Assembly: GCF_003837865.1 (NCBI RefSeq)
Contig: NZ_RQIS01000021.1
Location: forward strand, 32,384-96,383
Direction of reading: 5' to 3'
DNA: 64,000 nt
From: Paraburkholderia dinghuensis
GTDB taxonomy: Bacteria > Pseudomonadota > Gammaproteobacteria > Burkholderiales > Burkholderiaceae
Below the pieces are notes generated by a model that was not told the origin of the DNA, did no database searches, and saw nothing but the letters and a program-made list of their open reading frames with translations. Shown one piece after another: positions 53,334 through 60,634 of this stretch. Numbering within the stretch: the first letter of the stretch is position 1; every line of letters starts with the position of its first letter. Position numbers and translations under genes: made by a program.

Positions 53334-54644
53334 TTACGATGCCGGCGATGCCGCGCGGGGCGTGCCCGGCGCAGTCGACGCCGCCTTATCGTGGTGCGCT
53401 TGCGCGTTGCCTGCCTGGCCCTTGCCGCCGGGGGCCGGGCCGCTTCCTTCGGGCGCGGCGCCGGCCGCTGCGGGGTGTGCGGCCGCTGGCTGGATCTTTG
53501 CGCCGTCCGAGAGGCGGTCGAGGCCGTCGGTCACCACGCGCTGACCCGCCGAGAGCCCCGAGACGATCACGGTGTGCCTCCCGTCGCCGGGCCCGAGCGT
53601 GACCTTGTGGACCGAGACCGTGTTGTCGGCGTTCACGAGATACACATAATCGCCGGGCGCGCCGGTCTGCACGGCGGGTGTGGGCACGAGCACGGCGTTC
53701 TGCAGCGTGTCCACCATCAGGATTACGTTCACGAACTCGTTGGGGAAGAGCGCTTCGTCGTCGTTGGGAAGGCTCGCGCGTAGCGTGACCGTACCGGTGG
53801 CCGTCGCCATCTGGTTGTTGATCGCGAACAGCTTGCCGGTGGCGAGCTGTTTCGTGTTGTTGCTGTTGTAGACCGTGACCGGCAGCGTCGCTCCCGAGTT
53901 GAAACGCTGCAGCACATCGCCGAGCGTGTTCTGCGGAATGGCGAACTGGACGGTGGTGGGCTTCATCTGCGTGATCACGACGATGCCGGGCTGGCTCGAC
54001 GCCGTCACGAAGTTGCCCGGATCGACGAGCCGCAGACCGACGCGCCCGGCCACCGGCGCCGTGATGTGGCAATACTCGATGTCGAGCGCGAACTGCGCGA
54101 TGTTCGCGAGATCGGCCTTCACGGCGGCCTCCGCCTGCTGGACGACGAACCGTTGGTTGTAAAAGGTCTGTTCGGCGATCGAATGCCGCTCGTTCAGCAG
54201 CGTGAAGCGCGCAAGGTCCGCGTGGGCCTGGTCACGCGCCGCCTCGTCCTTCGCGAGCTGCGCCTCGGCTTGCTGTTTGCCGATCTCGTACTGGCGTGGG
54301 TCGATCTGTGCGAGGAACTGGCCTTTCTTGACGTCCTGGCCTTCTTCGTAGCCCACGGCGGTCAGGTACCCGCTCAACTGCGGAAGCACCGTGATGGTGG
54401 CGATGGGCGTGATCGTGCCGAGTGCGTTGAGCGTTTCGGGCATCGGGCCGAGTGTGACGGTGGCGACTGTCACGACCTGCGCGGCCGGGCCGTGTTCGGG
54501 CTTCGTGCCACGCAGCAGATGCGCGATCACTAACGCAATCAGGACGATCACGACGAGAGCGATCAACAGCGGGCCGCGGCGTTTGCGCGGTGGCTGGGCT
54601 GGCGCTTGCTGCGCCGGCGGTTGCGGGGTTGGCGCGGTGCTCAC
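53334..54644 (-). CDS. mdtA: RND efflux periplasmic adaptor MdtA-like
   Basis: A 436-residue membrane-fusion protein. A cytosolic Pro/Gln-rich start and one membrane anchor (RRGPLLIALVVIVLIALVIAHLL) precede the barrel-sandwich and hairpin domains (YEEGQDVKKGQFLAQIDPRQYEIGKQQAEAQLAKDEAARDQAHADLARFTLLNERHSIAEQT). The segments LPNDDEALFPNEFVNVILMVDTLQNAVLVPTPAVQTG and LSAGQRVVTDGLDRLSDGAKI follow E. coli MdtA closely. The ~40-residue tail is Ala/Gly/Pro/His-rich. The start is a GTG with ACGGAGGCAAGC upstream. First gene of the mdtABC-channel operon. Confidence 0.92.
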   Translation of the reverse strand: MSTAPTPQPPAQQAPAQPPRKRRGPLLIALVVIVLIALVIAHLLRGTKPEHGPAAQVVTVATVTLGPMPETLNALGTITPIATITVLPQLSGYLTAVGYEEGQDVKKGQFLAQIDPRQYEIGKQQAEAQLAKDEAARDQAHADLARFTLLNERHSIAEQTFYNQRFVVQQAEAAVKADLANIAQFALDIEYCHITAPVAGRVGLRLVDPGNFVTASSQPGIVVITQMKPTTVQFAIPQNTLGDVLQRFNSGATLPVTVYNSNNTKQLATGKLFAINNQMATATGTVTLRASLPNDDEALFPNEFVNVILMVDTLQNAVLVPTPAVQTGAPGDYVYLVNADNTVSVHKVTLGPGDGRHTVIVSGLSAGQRVVTDGLDRLSDGAKIQPAAAHPAAAGAAPEGSGPAPGGKGQAGNAQAHHDKAASTAPGTPRAASPAS

Positions 54645-55069
54645 GCTTGCCTCCGTGGGAAAGCGGTCCCGGTACGGTTGACTGCCTGTGCGCACGCCGG
54701 GGTGGAAGACGCCCCAAGTGCCGCTTCCCCGGTGTGCGTTGCACGCGGCGGCCGCGCGGTGTCGACGGCATGCCGGAAGCTTTCGGATGGCTCCATACGC
54801 ATTCTCTTGTGGTTGTTATGCCTTCGCTGCGCAGCGACACACGCTCCGCAGCGAAGGCCGAGAGTTGAAGTCTAACCAAACAGGACGGGGAAATCGAAAC
54901 GTCAGAATAATGAAAGGTTCTGGCGCGTTATTTCTGTGAGTTCTTCTTACGAGCCGTGGCCAGGCTGGCGCGGGGTTGGCGCGCGTGTCAGCAGACGGTT
55001 TGGTGTGGGCGTTGCCGTGGCCGACGACGCGATACTGGCGGCCTGGTGCAGTCTCCCCGCGACTGCCAG
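54645..55069. other. Upstream region of the efflux operon
   Basis: No gene is supported. The AT-richer stretch 54880-54950 is the likely promoter area. No regulator gene or two-component system adjoins the operon in this window. Confidence 0.4.
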
Positions 55070-56095
55070 TCAAGGTTGCGCAGACGGTGGCGCGAGGCTC
55101 GCATGCACCCGGTACAGCAGCGAAGGATCCTGGCCGACGATTTGCCAGTTGACCCATTGACCCGCCGGCACGATCAGTCCCGGATGGATGGCGTGCACCT
55201 GGCTCGGCTGCGGCGGCAGCATGCAGCCACCCCGGGTTTCGGACGGGAAATCGCTTTCGAGCGTTTCCAGCGCCTCGATTGCGAGAACGGAGCCAGTCGG
55301 GTCCGCACGCAGCGGCGAGACCGTGATGGTGCGCTGCAGGTCGATCCTGGCCGCAGGTTGATCCATGCAGCCGACGTCGTGCGTGACGAGCTTGTGATGT
55401 CTGTTGGTCCGAGCCTGGCCTACCGCAGTCGTCCCGTTGAATGAGTCGATTTGCCGGCCGTCGCGGATCACCTGCAGCGTCCAGTTAACGACGGGCTGCA
55501 CGCTGCGCTGCGCGAAGGGCTGCCACATTGGTGCTGGTTGGGCATACGGTTGAGGTGGTGGCGCTGGCTGCGCGTAAGGCTGAGGTGCTGGTTGTGCGTA
55601 GGGCTGCGGCGTTGGCGCGGGCTGTGCATAGGGGCGAGGCGTTGGTGCTGGCGGTACGTTCGGCTGCGGCGCTGGTGCTGGTTGCGCGTACGGCTGCGGT
55701 ATTGGCGCAGGCTGCTCCGCGGGCTGCGACGTTGTCGGCGGGAGTATAGGCGGTTCCGACTGCACGGCAGGCTGCGGAACGGGCTCATAGGTGGGCTCAT
55801 GGACACGCCTATGTTCAGGCTTATGAACCGGCTTTTCAGCGAGATTTTTAGCGGGCTTTTCAGCAGGTTTTTGAGCGGGCTGTGGAGCAGGTTGTGGCGT
55901 CGGCTTTTGAGCGGCCTGCGGAGTGGGTTGTGGGGCGGACGCGGGCGGGTTCAGAGGAACGGCGTGTATCACCAGCCGTTGCGACGCAGGAACGGCGGGC
56001 TGCACCGCACCCTCCGTCTGCGTCTGCGCGTGCGCGGGCACGAACGCGGCAGCGGCGGACAGGACGGCGGCGAGGCAGTTCTTCCACAACAGCAT
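55070..56095 (-). CDS. Secreted Pro/Gln-rich repeat protein
   Basis: A 341-residue protein with a Sec signal (MLLWKNCLAAVLSAAAAFVPAHAQ). The middle (~50-215) is a low-complexity stretch of PQPAPKPAEKPA and of QPYAQPAP units, probably extended and disordered or wall-spanning. The C-terminal ~130 residues are a compact domain (QPVVNWTLQVIRDGRQIDSFNGTTAVGQARTNRHHKLVTHDVGC) with paired cysteines, ending WQIVGQDPSLLYRVHASL. No family is recognised. The frame is open to 56533, but that part overlaps the IS element. The ATG at 56095 has a signal peptide. An IS481 element begins 88 bp upstream and may have removed or altered its promoter. Confidence 0.7.
   Translation of the reverse strand: MLLWKNCLAAVLSAAAAFVPAHAQTQTEGAVQPAVPASQRLVIHAVPLNPPASAPQPTPQAAQKPTPQPAPQPAQKPAEKPAKNLAEKPVHKPEHRRVHEPTYEPVPQPAVQSEPPILPPTTSQPAEQPAPIPQPYAQPAPAPQPNVPPAPTPRPYAQPAPTPQPYAQPAPQPYAQPAPPPQPYAQPAPMWQPFAQRSVQPVVNWTLQVIRDGRQIDSFNGTTAVGQARTNRHHKLVTHDVGCMDQPAARIDLQRTITVSPLRADPTGSVLAIEALETLESDFPSETRGGCMLPPQPSQVHAIHPGLIVPAGQWVNWQIVGQDPSLLYRVHASLAPPSAQP
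55518..55720. repeat. Tandem repeats encoding QPYAQPAP units
   Basis: Imperfect 24- to 30-base units repeat about seven times within the Pro/Gln-rich gene. Copy number in such tracts tends to vary between strains by slippage. Confidence 0.75.
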
Positions 56096-56182
56096 GTCGG
56101 CAGGCTCCGGGCACGAGTACCGGCAGAGGTGCAGCACAACGCGTGCCTGGACGTTCGTAGGCGAGGATGCAGAGCACTCATG

Positions 56183-57278
56183 TGTGCGATTCACAGACAT
56201 CGTTTCAACTAAAATGAGGCGATGGACCGCGAAATTGCCACGCGATTGCATTGGGTGCGCCTGCATCAGGAGACCGGCAATGCCGGCCTCGTTTGCGCGC
56301 GGTGTGGCATCTCCCGACCGACATTGCGCAAGTGGCTGTGCCGCTACCAGGAGGCGGGAGAAGAAGGTCTTCGCTCTCAAAGCCGCCGCCCTCTGAATAG
56401 CCCGAATCGAAAGGTCTCCGACGCAGATCGAGCAACGATTCTCCGCCTGCGGGCTGAGCGCAAAGGGGCACGGCGGATTCAGAACGATTTGCGTCTGCAC
56501 CAGCAAAGAGAACTGTCCCTTGCGACGATTCACAAGGTTCTGTGCGAAGCGTCCGTGAAGCCGTTGGTTCGCCCCAGGAGGCCAGCGCAGCCGAGGCGCT
56601 ACAGCCGTCCGGTTCCCGGAGATCGCGTCCAGATGGACACGATGAAAATTGCGCGAGGCGTCTATCAGTACACGGCCATCGACGATTGTTCACGCTTTCG
56701 TGTACTGGCCGTCTATCCGCGTAGAAATGCCCGAAATACGCTGCTTTTCCTTAATCGAGTCATCGAGGAGATGCCATTTCCGATTCAACGCATCCAGACC
56801 GACCGCGGCAGCGAGTTCTTCGCTGAGTCTGTGCAGCGGCGCCTGATGAACGAATGCATCAAGTTCCGGCCGATTCCACCGCGCTCGCCGCACCTCAATG
56901 GCAAGGTTGAACGTTCTCAGCTTACTGACCTGAACGAATTCTGGTTCCACCATGCGCCGACAGAGCGGGCAATTGGCCTGCGAATCGAAGAGTGGCAGTT
57001 CGACTACAACTGGCGTCGGCCACACGGCTCACTCGGTGGCAAGACCCCTGTTGACCGCATTGCAGAGTTGGGCGAAATCACACCTCTCGCGGAGGACGTG
57101 CAAAGTGCGTACGACGAACGGAAAGAGCGACTTCGGCACCGTGAATGGCGGGTCGACAAGATCCTCGGCGAACATCATCGACGCTCCTTGGAAGCCGTGG
57201 CCCCTACCGGCGCCACGGCTTCCAAGGAGTCAAAGAAACGGCCTCACAAAAAGTGAAACGATGTCTGTGAATCGCACA
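56183..57278 (+). mobile_element. Complete IS481-family insertion sequence
   Basis: The element is 1096 bp with perfect 25-bp terminal inverted repeats (56183-56207 and 57254-57278, starting TGTGCGATT). It encodes one intact DDE transposase whose stop codon lies in the right repeat. No target duplication is visible at the flanks (left ...CACTCATG, right TCTCGACATT...). This suggests an old insertion or a deletion next to it. Confidence 0.92.
56222..57256 (+). CDS. IS481-family transposase
   Basis: A 344-residue transposase. The N-terminal HTH (LVCARCGISRPTLRKWLCRYQEAGEEGL) is followed by a DDE integrase-type core. The catalytic acids are in VQMDTMKIARG, QTDRGSEFF and HLNGKVERSQLTDLNEFW. The C-terminal FDYNWRRPHGSLGGKTPVDRI is the usual rve_3 end. 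The frame is intact with no frameshift, and the element may be active. Confidence 0.95.
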   Translation: MDREIATRLHWVRLHQETGNAGLVCARCGISRPTLRKWLCRYQEAGEEGLRSQSRRPLNSPNRKVSDADRATILRLRAERKGARRIQNDLRLHQQRELSLATIHKVLCEASVKPLVRPRRPAQPRRYSRPVPGDRVQMDTMKIARGVYQYTAIDDCSRFRVLAVYPRRNARNTLLFLNRVIEEMPFPIQRIQTDRGSEFFAESVQRRLMNECIKFRPIPPRSPHLNGKVERSQLTDLNEFWFHHAPTERAIGLRIEEWQFDYNWRRPHGSLGGKTPVDRIAELGEITPLAEDVQSAYDERKERLRHREWRVDKILGEHHRRSLEAVAPTGATASKESKKRPHKK

Positions 57279-57384
57279 TCTCGACATTCATGGCGCGTTG
57301 CTTTCCCTCGCTGCCGCCGTTATCTGTTCACGCTTCGTTGATGACTTGTGTTAGCGACTCTTAGTCCTTTCATCTTGGCTGTAT

Positions 57385-57642
57385 TTACTTAGGTCCGCCC
57401 GAAGGCAAGGACGAAACTAGCGTGCATCCGCATTCGCACGCATCCCCATGTTGCGCCACCTCCCGCCCGTTATCGTGCGCGTGTGAAGTGGCGCGTGCGA
57501 TGTGGTTATCACCGTGCTTCGGGCACGAAACTGGATCACCGACTCTTGCCACCCCTTTGCCCATAAAAAAGCAGGTCTCCGATCCACTCAGCACTTCCCC
57601 ATTCGAACTGGTACGATCGCCCACGCGTATCACACCCGGCAT
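57385..57642 (-). CDS. PAAR-domain protein
   Basis: An 85-residue PAAR spike tip (MPGVIRVGDRTSSNGEVLSGSETCFFMGKGVARVGDPVSCPKHG). Repeated V-G-D turns and clustered Cys/His residues (CPKHGDNHI, HGDACECGC) suit the zinc-binding conical tip that caps VgrG. It ends the second T6SS operon (vgrG - small secreted protein - PG hydrolase - secreted protein - PAAR) and probably sharpens that VgrG and helps carry the hydrolase effector. Confidence 0.9.
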   Translation of the reverse strand: MPGVIRVGDRTSSNGEVLSGSETCFFMGKGVARVGDPVSCPKHGDNHIARATSHAHDNGREVAQHGDACECGCTLVSSLPSGGPK

Positions 57643-57706
57643 ATTTAGTCCTTTGTCAAAAGCCCGGTCCGCGGTACCGAACCTTCGCTCGCAGAAAATT
57701 CCGCTA

Positions 57707-58315
57707 TCAATCCGGGAAATTTTCCTCAGTCAGCGTCACTGGCTTCCCATTGATCAAGAACTTGTACGAAATGACGCGTTTATCCTGCGACACTCGCATT
57801 GAATAAGCGACATCCGCACTGCCTACCTTGAACTTCTTGTCGATTTCCACGGCGGGAATCTTCCCGACAACCACGGGAGCTGAATATGGCGACAACGCGG
57901 GAGGAATGATCAAACTCTTGATCAAGCTCCGCATCCTCGCATTTTGCTCGCTCGAATCGACAACTCTCGCTTCGTATATGTATTTCCAGCCGGTGATTTT
58001 CGTGAGATGTTCGGCAGTATCCGGGTCCCATGGATACTTCTTCAATAATTCCGGCAGCGTAATCAATGCGCTCTTGATCACATTGACACAACACAAAACC
58101 TCCACCTTCTCACCTATATCGAAAAGACCGCTAAACAGGACATCCTCGTTAATTTTTCGATCAACGAATACAACGTCGACGCGCTGAGTATTGGCTGGAG
58201 AGCCGCCCGTATCTCCAGCGGCAAGTTGCTCCCACAAGCCGACAGCCGGAGGTTGCTCCGCATGAGCAAACTGACATGTCGACGCGATCAGAATACATAG
58301 TGCAATCTTTCTCAT
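57707..58315 (-). CDS. Secreted protein behind the peptidoglycan hydrolase, possible immunity factor
   Basis: A 202-residue protein with signal peptide (MRKIALCILIASTCQFAHA). Mature part without recognised domain; it contains VEVLCCVNVIKSALITLPELLKKYPWDPDTAEHL and a Lys-rich end. It starts ten bases after the effector gene stop. An effector acting on peptidoglycan needs a periplasmic immunity protein, and this exported neighbour fits, as does the one at 60095-60631. Its GC content is lower than the chromosomal genes. The start MRKIALC was chosen because of the signal peptide. Confidence 0.65.
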   Translation of the reverse strand: MRKIALCILIASTCQFAHAEQPPAVGLWEQLAAGDTGGSPANTQRVDVVFVDRKINEDVLFSGLFDIGEKVEVLCCVNVIKSALITLPELLKKYPWDPDTAEHLTKITGWKYIYEARVVDSSEQNARMRSLIKSLIIPPALSPYSAPVVVGKIPAVEIDKKFKVGSADVAYSMRVSQDKRVISYKFLINGKPVTLTEENFPD

Positions 58316-58325
58316 AGTGTCTATA

Positions 58326-60083
58326 TTAAGAACCGTTGTCAGACCAGTGCATATTTTCTTTCTCAAAATATCTCACGCCATAGCCAGCCCCAACCGCCTT
58401 CAAGTCATCAAACGACTTGATCTCGACGTCATGCCCACTCGAGTCTTTCATTTTCTTTCCAGTGTGACCAATGATATTTAGGTCAACTGCCGCACCGAAA
58501 TTATGCCGAGAATGTCCGGGCCGTCCCACTGCCTGCTTGGCCGAGTGAATGTTAGTCCCGTAGCCCATGCACATCTCTTTTGCCGCCTTGATTGACGCGT
58601 CGAGATCCATGCTGCCGTCGGCTTTACGATGTACCCAGTCGATATTGACGCCGGCATAGGACGGCACCTTGTCCGGACTTTCTTTTCCCTTGGCGATTTG
58701 AAAAGCGTGATACATGAGGTACGAACGTTGAATGGGGCGAAGCGCGGCATTGATCTTTACCGTGATATTGGCATCCCGCATCGCGCCAATAAATGCACTC
58801 GCTGCTGCCTTGAACGAAGCATTCAACGAATCGAGTGACGCACTGCCCGGATAGCGATGACACCATGCCGCATCGCTCGCTTCCAGTGCAGGCGAACTCA
58901 CAACGGTCTGTGGGTGGCCGCTCGGAGCGTGCTGATGCACAACTCCCGCTGCAACCGAGCTCGAACCGGAGTTGGATGGGGACGCTGAGCCTGCATGGGG
59001 TTGCGCGGGATTTGCAGTTGCGTTCGCAGGAGACGAGGTCGTCGACTGCAATTTTTCCATGGCGGACGCCTCCGCTGCGGGCTCGAGCGTCGGCTTCGTG
59101 ACGGTTGCCGATGCGGCTTGTTGCGGCGTGACATCGCCATGCTCCCCCTGCGCAGACGACATGTCCGACGTTGCCGGAATCGAGAGATGCTGCCTTGCGT
59201 AGATGTGGTTCGCGTCCTTCAGTCCGTTTGCCGCGACCATCGCGCCTACGGTCGTACCGTACTTCGCTGCGATCGCGGAAAGTGTCTCGCCTGACTGTAC
59301 GATGTGAACACGTGGACGCGGGCGCTCCTCGCTGTCGTGCAGCCTCGGACGTGTCGGAACCCGATAATATGGCGCATTAAATGTATAGGCGCTGGCCGTC
59401 TCCGACGTGGTTAATTGGCCCACGTGCTCCTTGTCATCCTGACCGCGTTTGTACTGGATGTTGACATTCTCTCCCATCAATCCGCTATAGATCCACGGCA
59501 ACTCACCGTTGGCGTTCGTTCGCGCGTCAATGGTCGCGTGCTCACCGCTGAGTTGCATCGTCTGACCGGCGAAAGGCTGGTTCAATTTGTCGAACATCTG
59601 AACCTGAACCGGCTTGCCGAGCGGTTTGATAACGCCTGGAACCCATCCCTCCTTTTGTTCCATCGCCGCGCTGACGGCCTTGAACTTGTCATCGCTTAAA
59701 GAACCGACAACGTTGCTCGATGAAGCATCCGCCTTCTTCGTCACGAAATTGATGTAACTCTCTGTGTCGTTTTCTGACGGCGGAGCATATTCCGTAATCA
59801 TGCCTCGGATGGTCTTATCACCGTAAACGCCCTTAAGCAGGTCTTGATGCGCCTGTTGACCCACGGCCCGATCTGGAAAGATGATGAAGGAAACCTTGGA
59901 TTTGCTTGTCCGCAGCGCATAGCCGATCGCCGACTTCATGACGTAGCTGCTAGGCTTGGTTAAATTGCCCGGATTATTCGTGCGCCACGCAAACGATCCA
60001 CCGATATAGAGCGTCTCGTTACCTTCTTCATCGAAGTAATGGACCGTCTTCTTTTCCCTGTCATAGGTTGCTCTCACGAACAT
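58326..60083 (-). CDS. Multidomain peptidoglycan hydrolase, putative T6SS effector
   Basis: A 585-residue protein without signal peptide. Residues ~20-165 hold a segment with FAWRTNNPGNLTK, the NNPGN motif of phage-type P5/transglycosylase-like hydrolases. Residues ~175-245 form a beta-rich spacer. A LysM peptidoglycan-binding domain follows at ~258-301 (HIVQSGETLSAIAAKYGTTVGAMVAANGLKDANHIYARQHLSI). A Ser/Ala/Thr/Pro linker spans ~302-395. The C-terminal ~170 residues resemble M15/VanY-type D,D-peptidases: RPGHSRHNFGAAVDLNI has the S-x-H-x-x-G-x-A-x-D zinc motif, with NMHW near the end. It sits in a vgrG-PAAR operon, implying delivery to the rival's periplasm. Confidence 0.82.
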   Translation of the reverse strand: MFVRATYDREKKTVHYFDEEGNETLYIGGSFAWRTNNPGNLTKPSSYVMKSAIGYALRTSKSKVSFIIFPDRAVGQQAHQDLLKGVYGDKTIRGMITEYAPPSENDTESYINFVTKKADASSSNVVGSLSDDKFKAVSAAMEQKEGWVPGVIKPLGKPVQVQMFDKLNQPFAGQTMQLSGEHATIDARTNANGELPWIYSGLMGENVNIQYKRGQDDKEHVGQLTTSETASAYTFNAPYYRVPTRPRLHDSEERPRPRVHIVQSGETLSAIAAKYGTTVGAMVAANGLKDANHIYARQHLSIPATSDMSSAQGEHGDVTPQQAASATVTKPTLEPAAEASAMEKLQSTTSSPANATANPAQPHAGSASPSNSGSSSVAAGVVHQHAPSGHPQTVVSSPALEASDAAWCHRYPGSASLDSLNASFKAAASAFIGAMRDANITVKINAALRPIQRSYLMYHAFQIAKGKESPDKVPSYAGVNIDWVHRKADGSMDLDASIKAAKEMCMGYGTNIHSAKQAVGRPGHSRHNFGAAVDLNIIGHTGKKMKDSSGHDVEIKSFDDLKAVGAGYGVRYFEKENMHWSDNGS

Positions 60084-60094
60084 ACGTAATCCCT

Positions 60095-60631
60095 TTAGTG
60101 AGAAAAGAACTCTTTGGCGAGTGCGTCGCCCGCATTCATGTACGACGCCTTGCTACGCAAAGTCTGCACGAGCTTAAAGCGTGCTACGTCGAGGTTTCCG
60201 TTAAACCGGTAAACCTTGAATGCAACCATTTCTGGTTTCAGGTAGAGGTCCGGCGCCGTGGCCCCACTCTTAGTAGCTTGGACCGCGTAAAGTGCGTCAT
60301 TGGATCGATACATTGCGATGGCCTGGACCGTCGAATCAGCGGATTCGACGGTCCTAAGTTCGGAATCGCTGCCTTCGGGCTGATCGACAAGAATCTGTAG
60401 CCAACTGCCGCCCGCCTTCCCAGGCAATACATAGCTCGTGAAGGTTTCATAGCCATGCGCCGTGAGGGTGCCGACATAACCTTTGACAACGCGCACAGTC
60501 ATTCCTGCAAGAGGAACATCGGTTGGTCCATCAACCAGTTTCAGCTGAACGCTAGCGGGGATCTGGCTGACTTCCGCTGCATGCGCCCCTGAGAAACAAA
60601 GCGCCAGACACAATACTGCAACCATCTTCAT
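60095..60631 (-). CDS. Secreted protein between vgrG and the effector, possible immunity or accessory factor
   Basis: A 178-residue protein with a clear signal peptide (MKMVAVLCLALCFSGAHA). Mature part is predicted beta-rich (VQLKLVDGPTDVPLAGMTVRVVKGYVGTLTAHGYETFTSYVLPG), an Ig-like or transthyretin-like layout. It starts three bases after the vgrG stop and ends 11 bases before the effector gene. It could be a periplasmic immunity protein for the hydrolase or a folding partner. Family not recognised. Confidence 0.65.
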   Translation of the reverse strand: MKMVAVLCLALCFSGAHAAEVSQIPASVQLKLVDGPTDVPLAGMTVRVVKGYVGTLTAHGYETFTSYVLPGKAGGSWLQILVDQPEGSDSELRTVESADSTVQAIAMYRSNDALYAVQATKSGATAPDLYLKPEMVAFKVYRFNGNLDVARFKLVQTLRSKASYMNAGDALAKEFFSH

Positions 60632-60634
60632 CGG

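Noticed and set aside
55070..56533. Longer version (487 residues) of the Pro/Gln-rich protein
   Set aside because: The extra N-terminal part is translated from the IS481 element in antisense. A proper signal peptide begins at 56095.
56183..57278. Target-site duplication around the IS481 element
   Set aside because: The flanking bases on the two sides do not match for any length, so no duplication is claimed.
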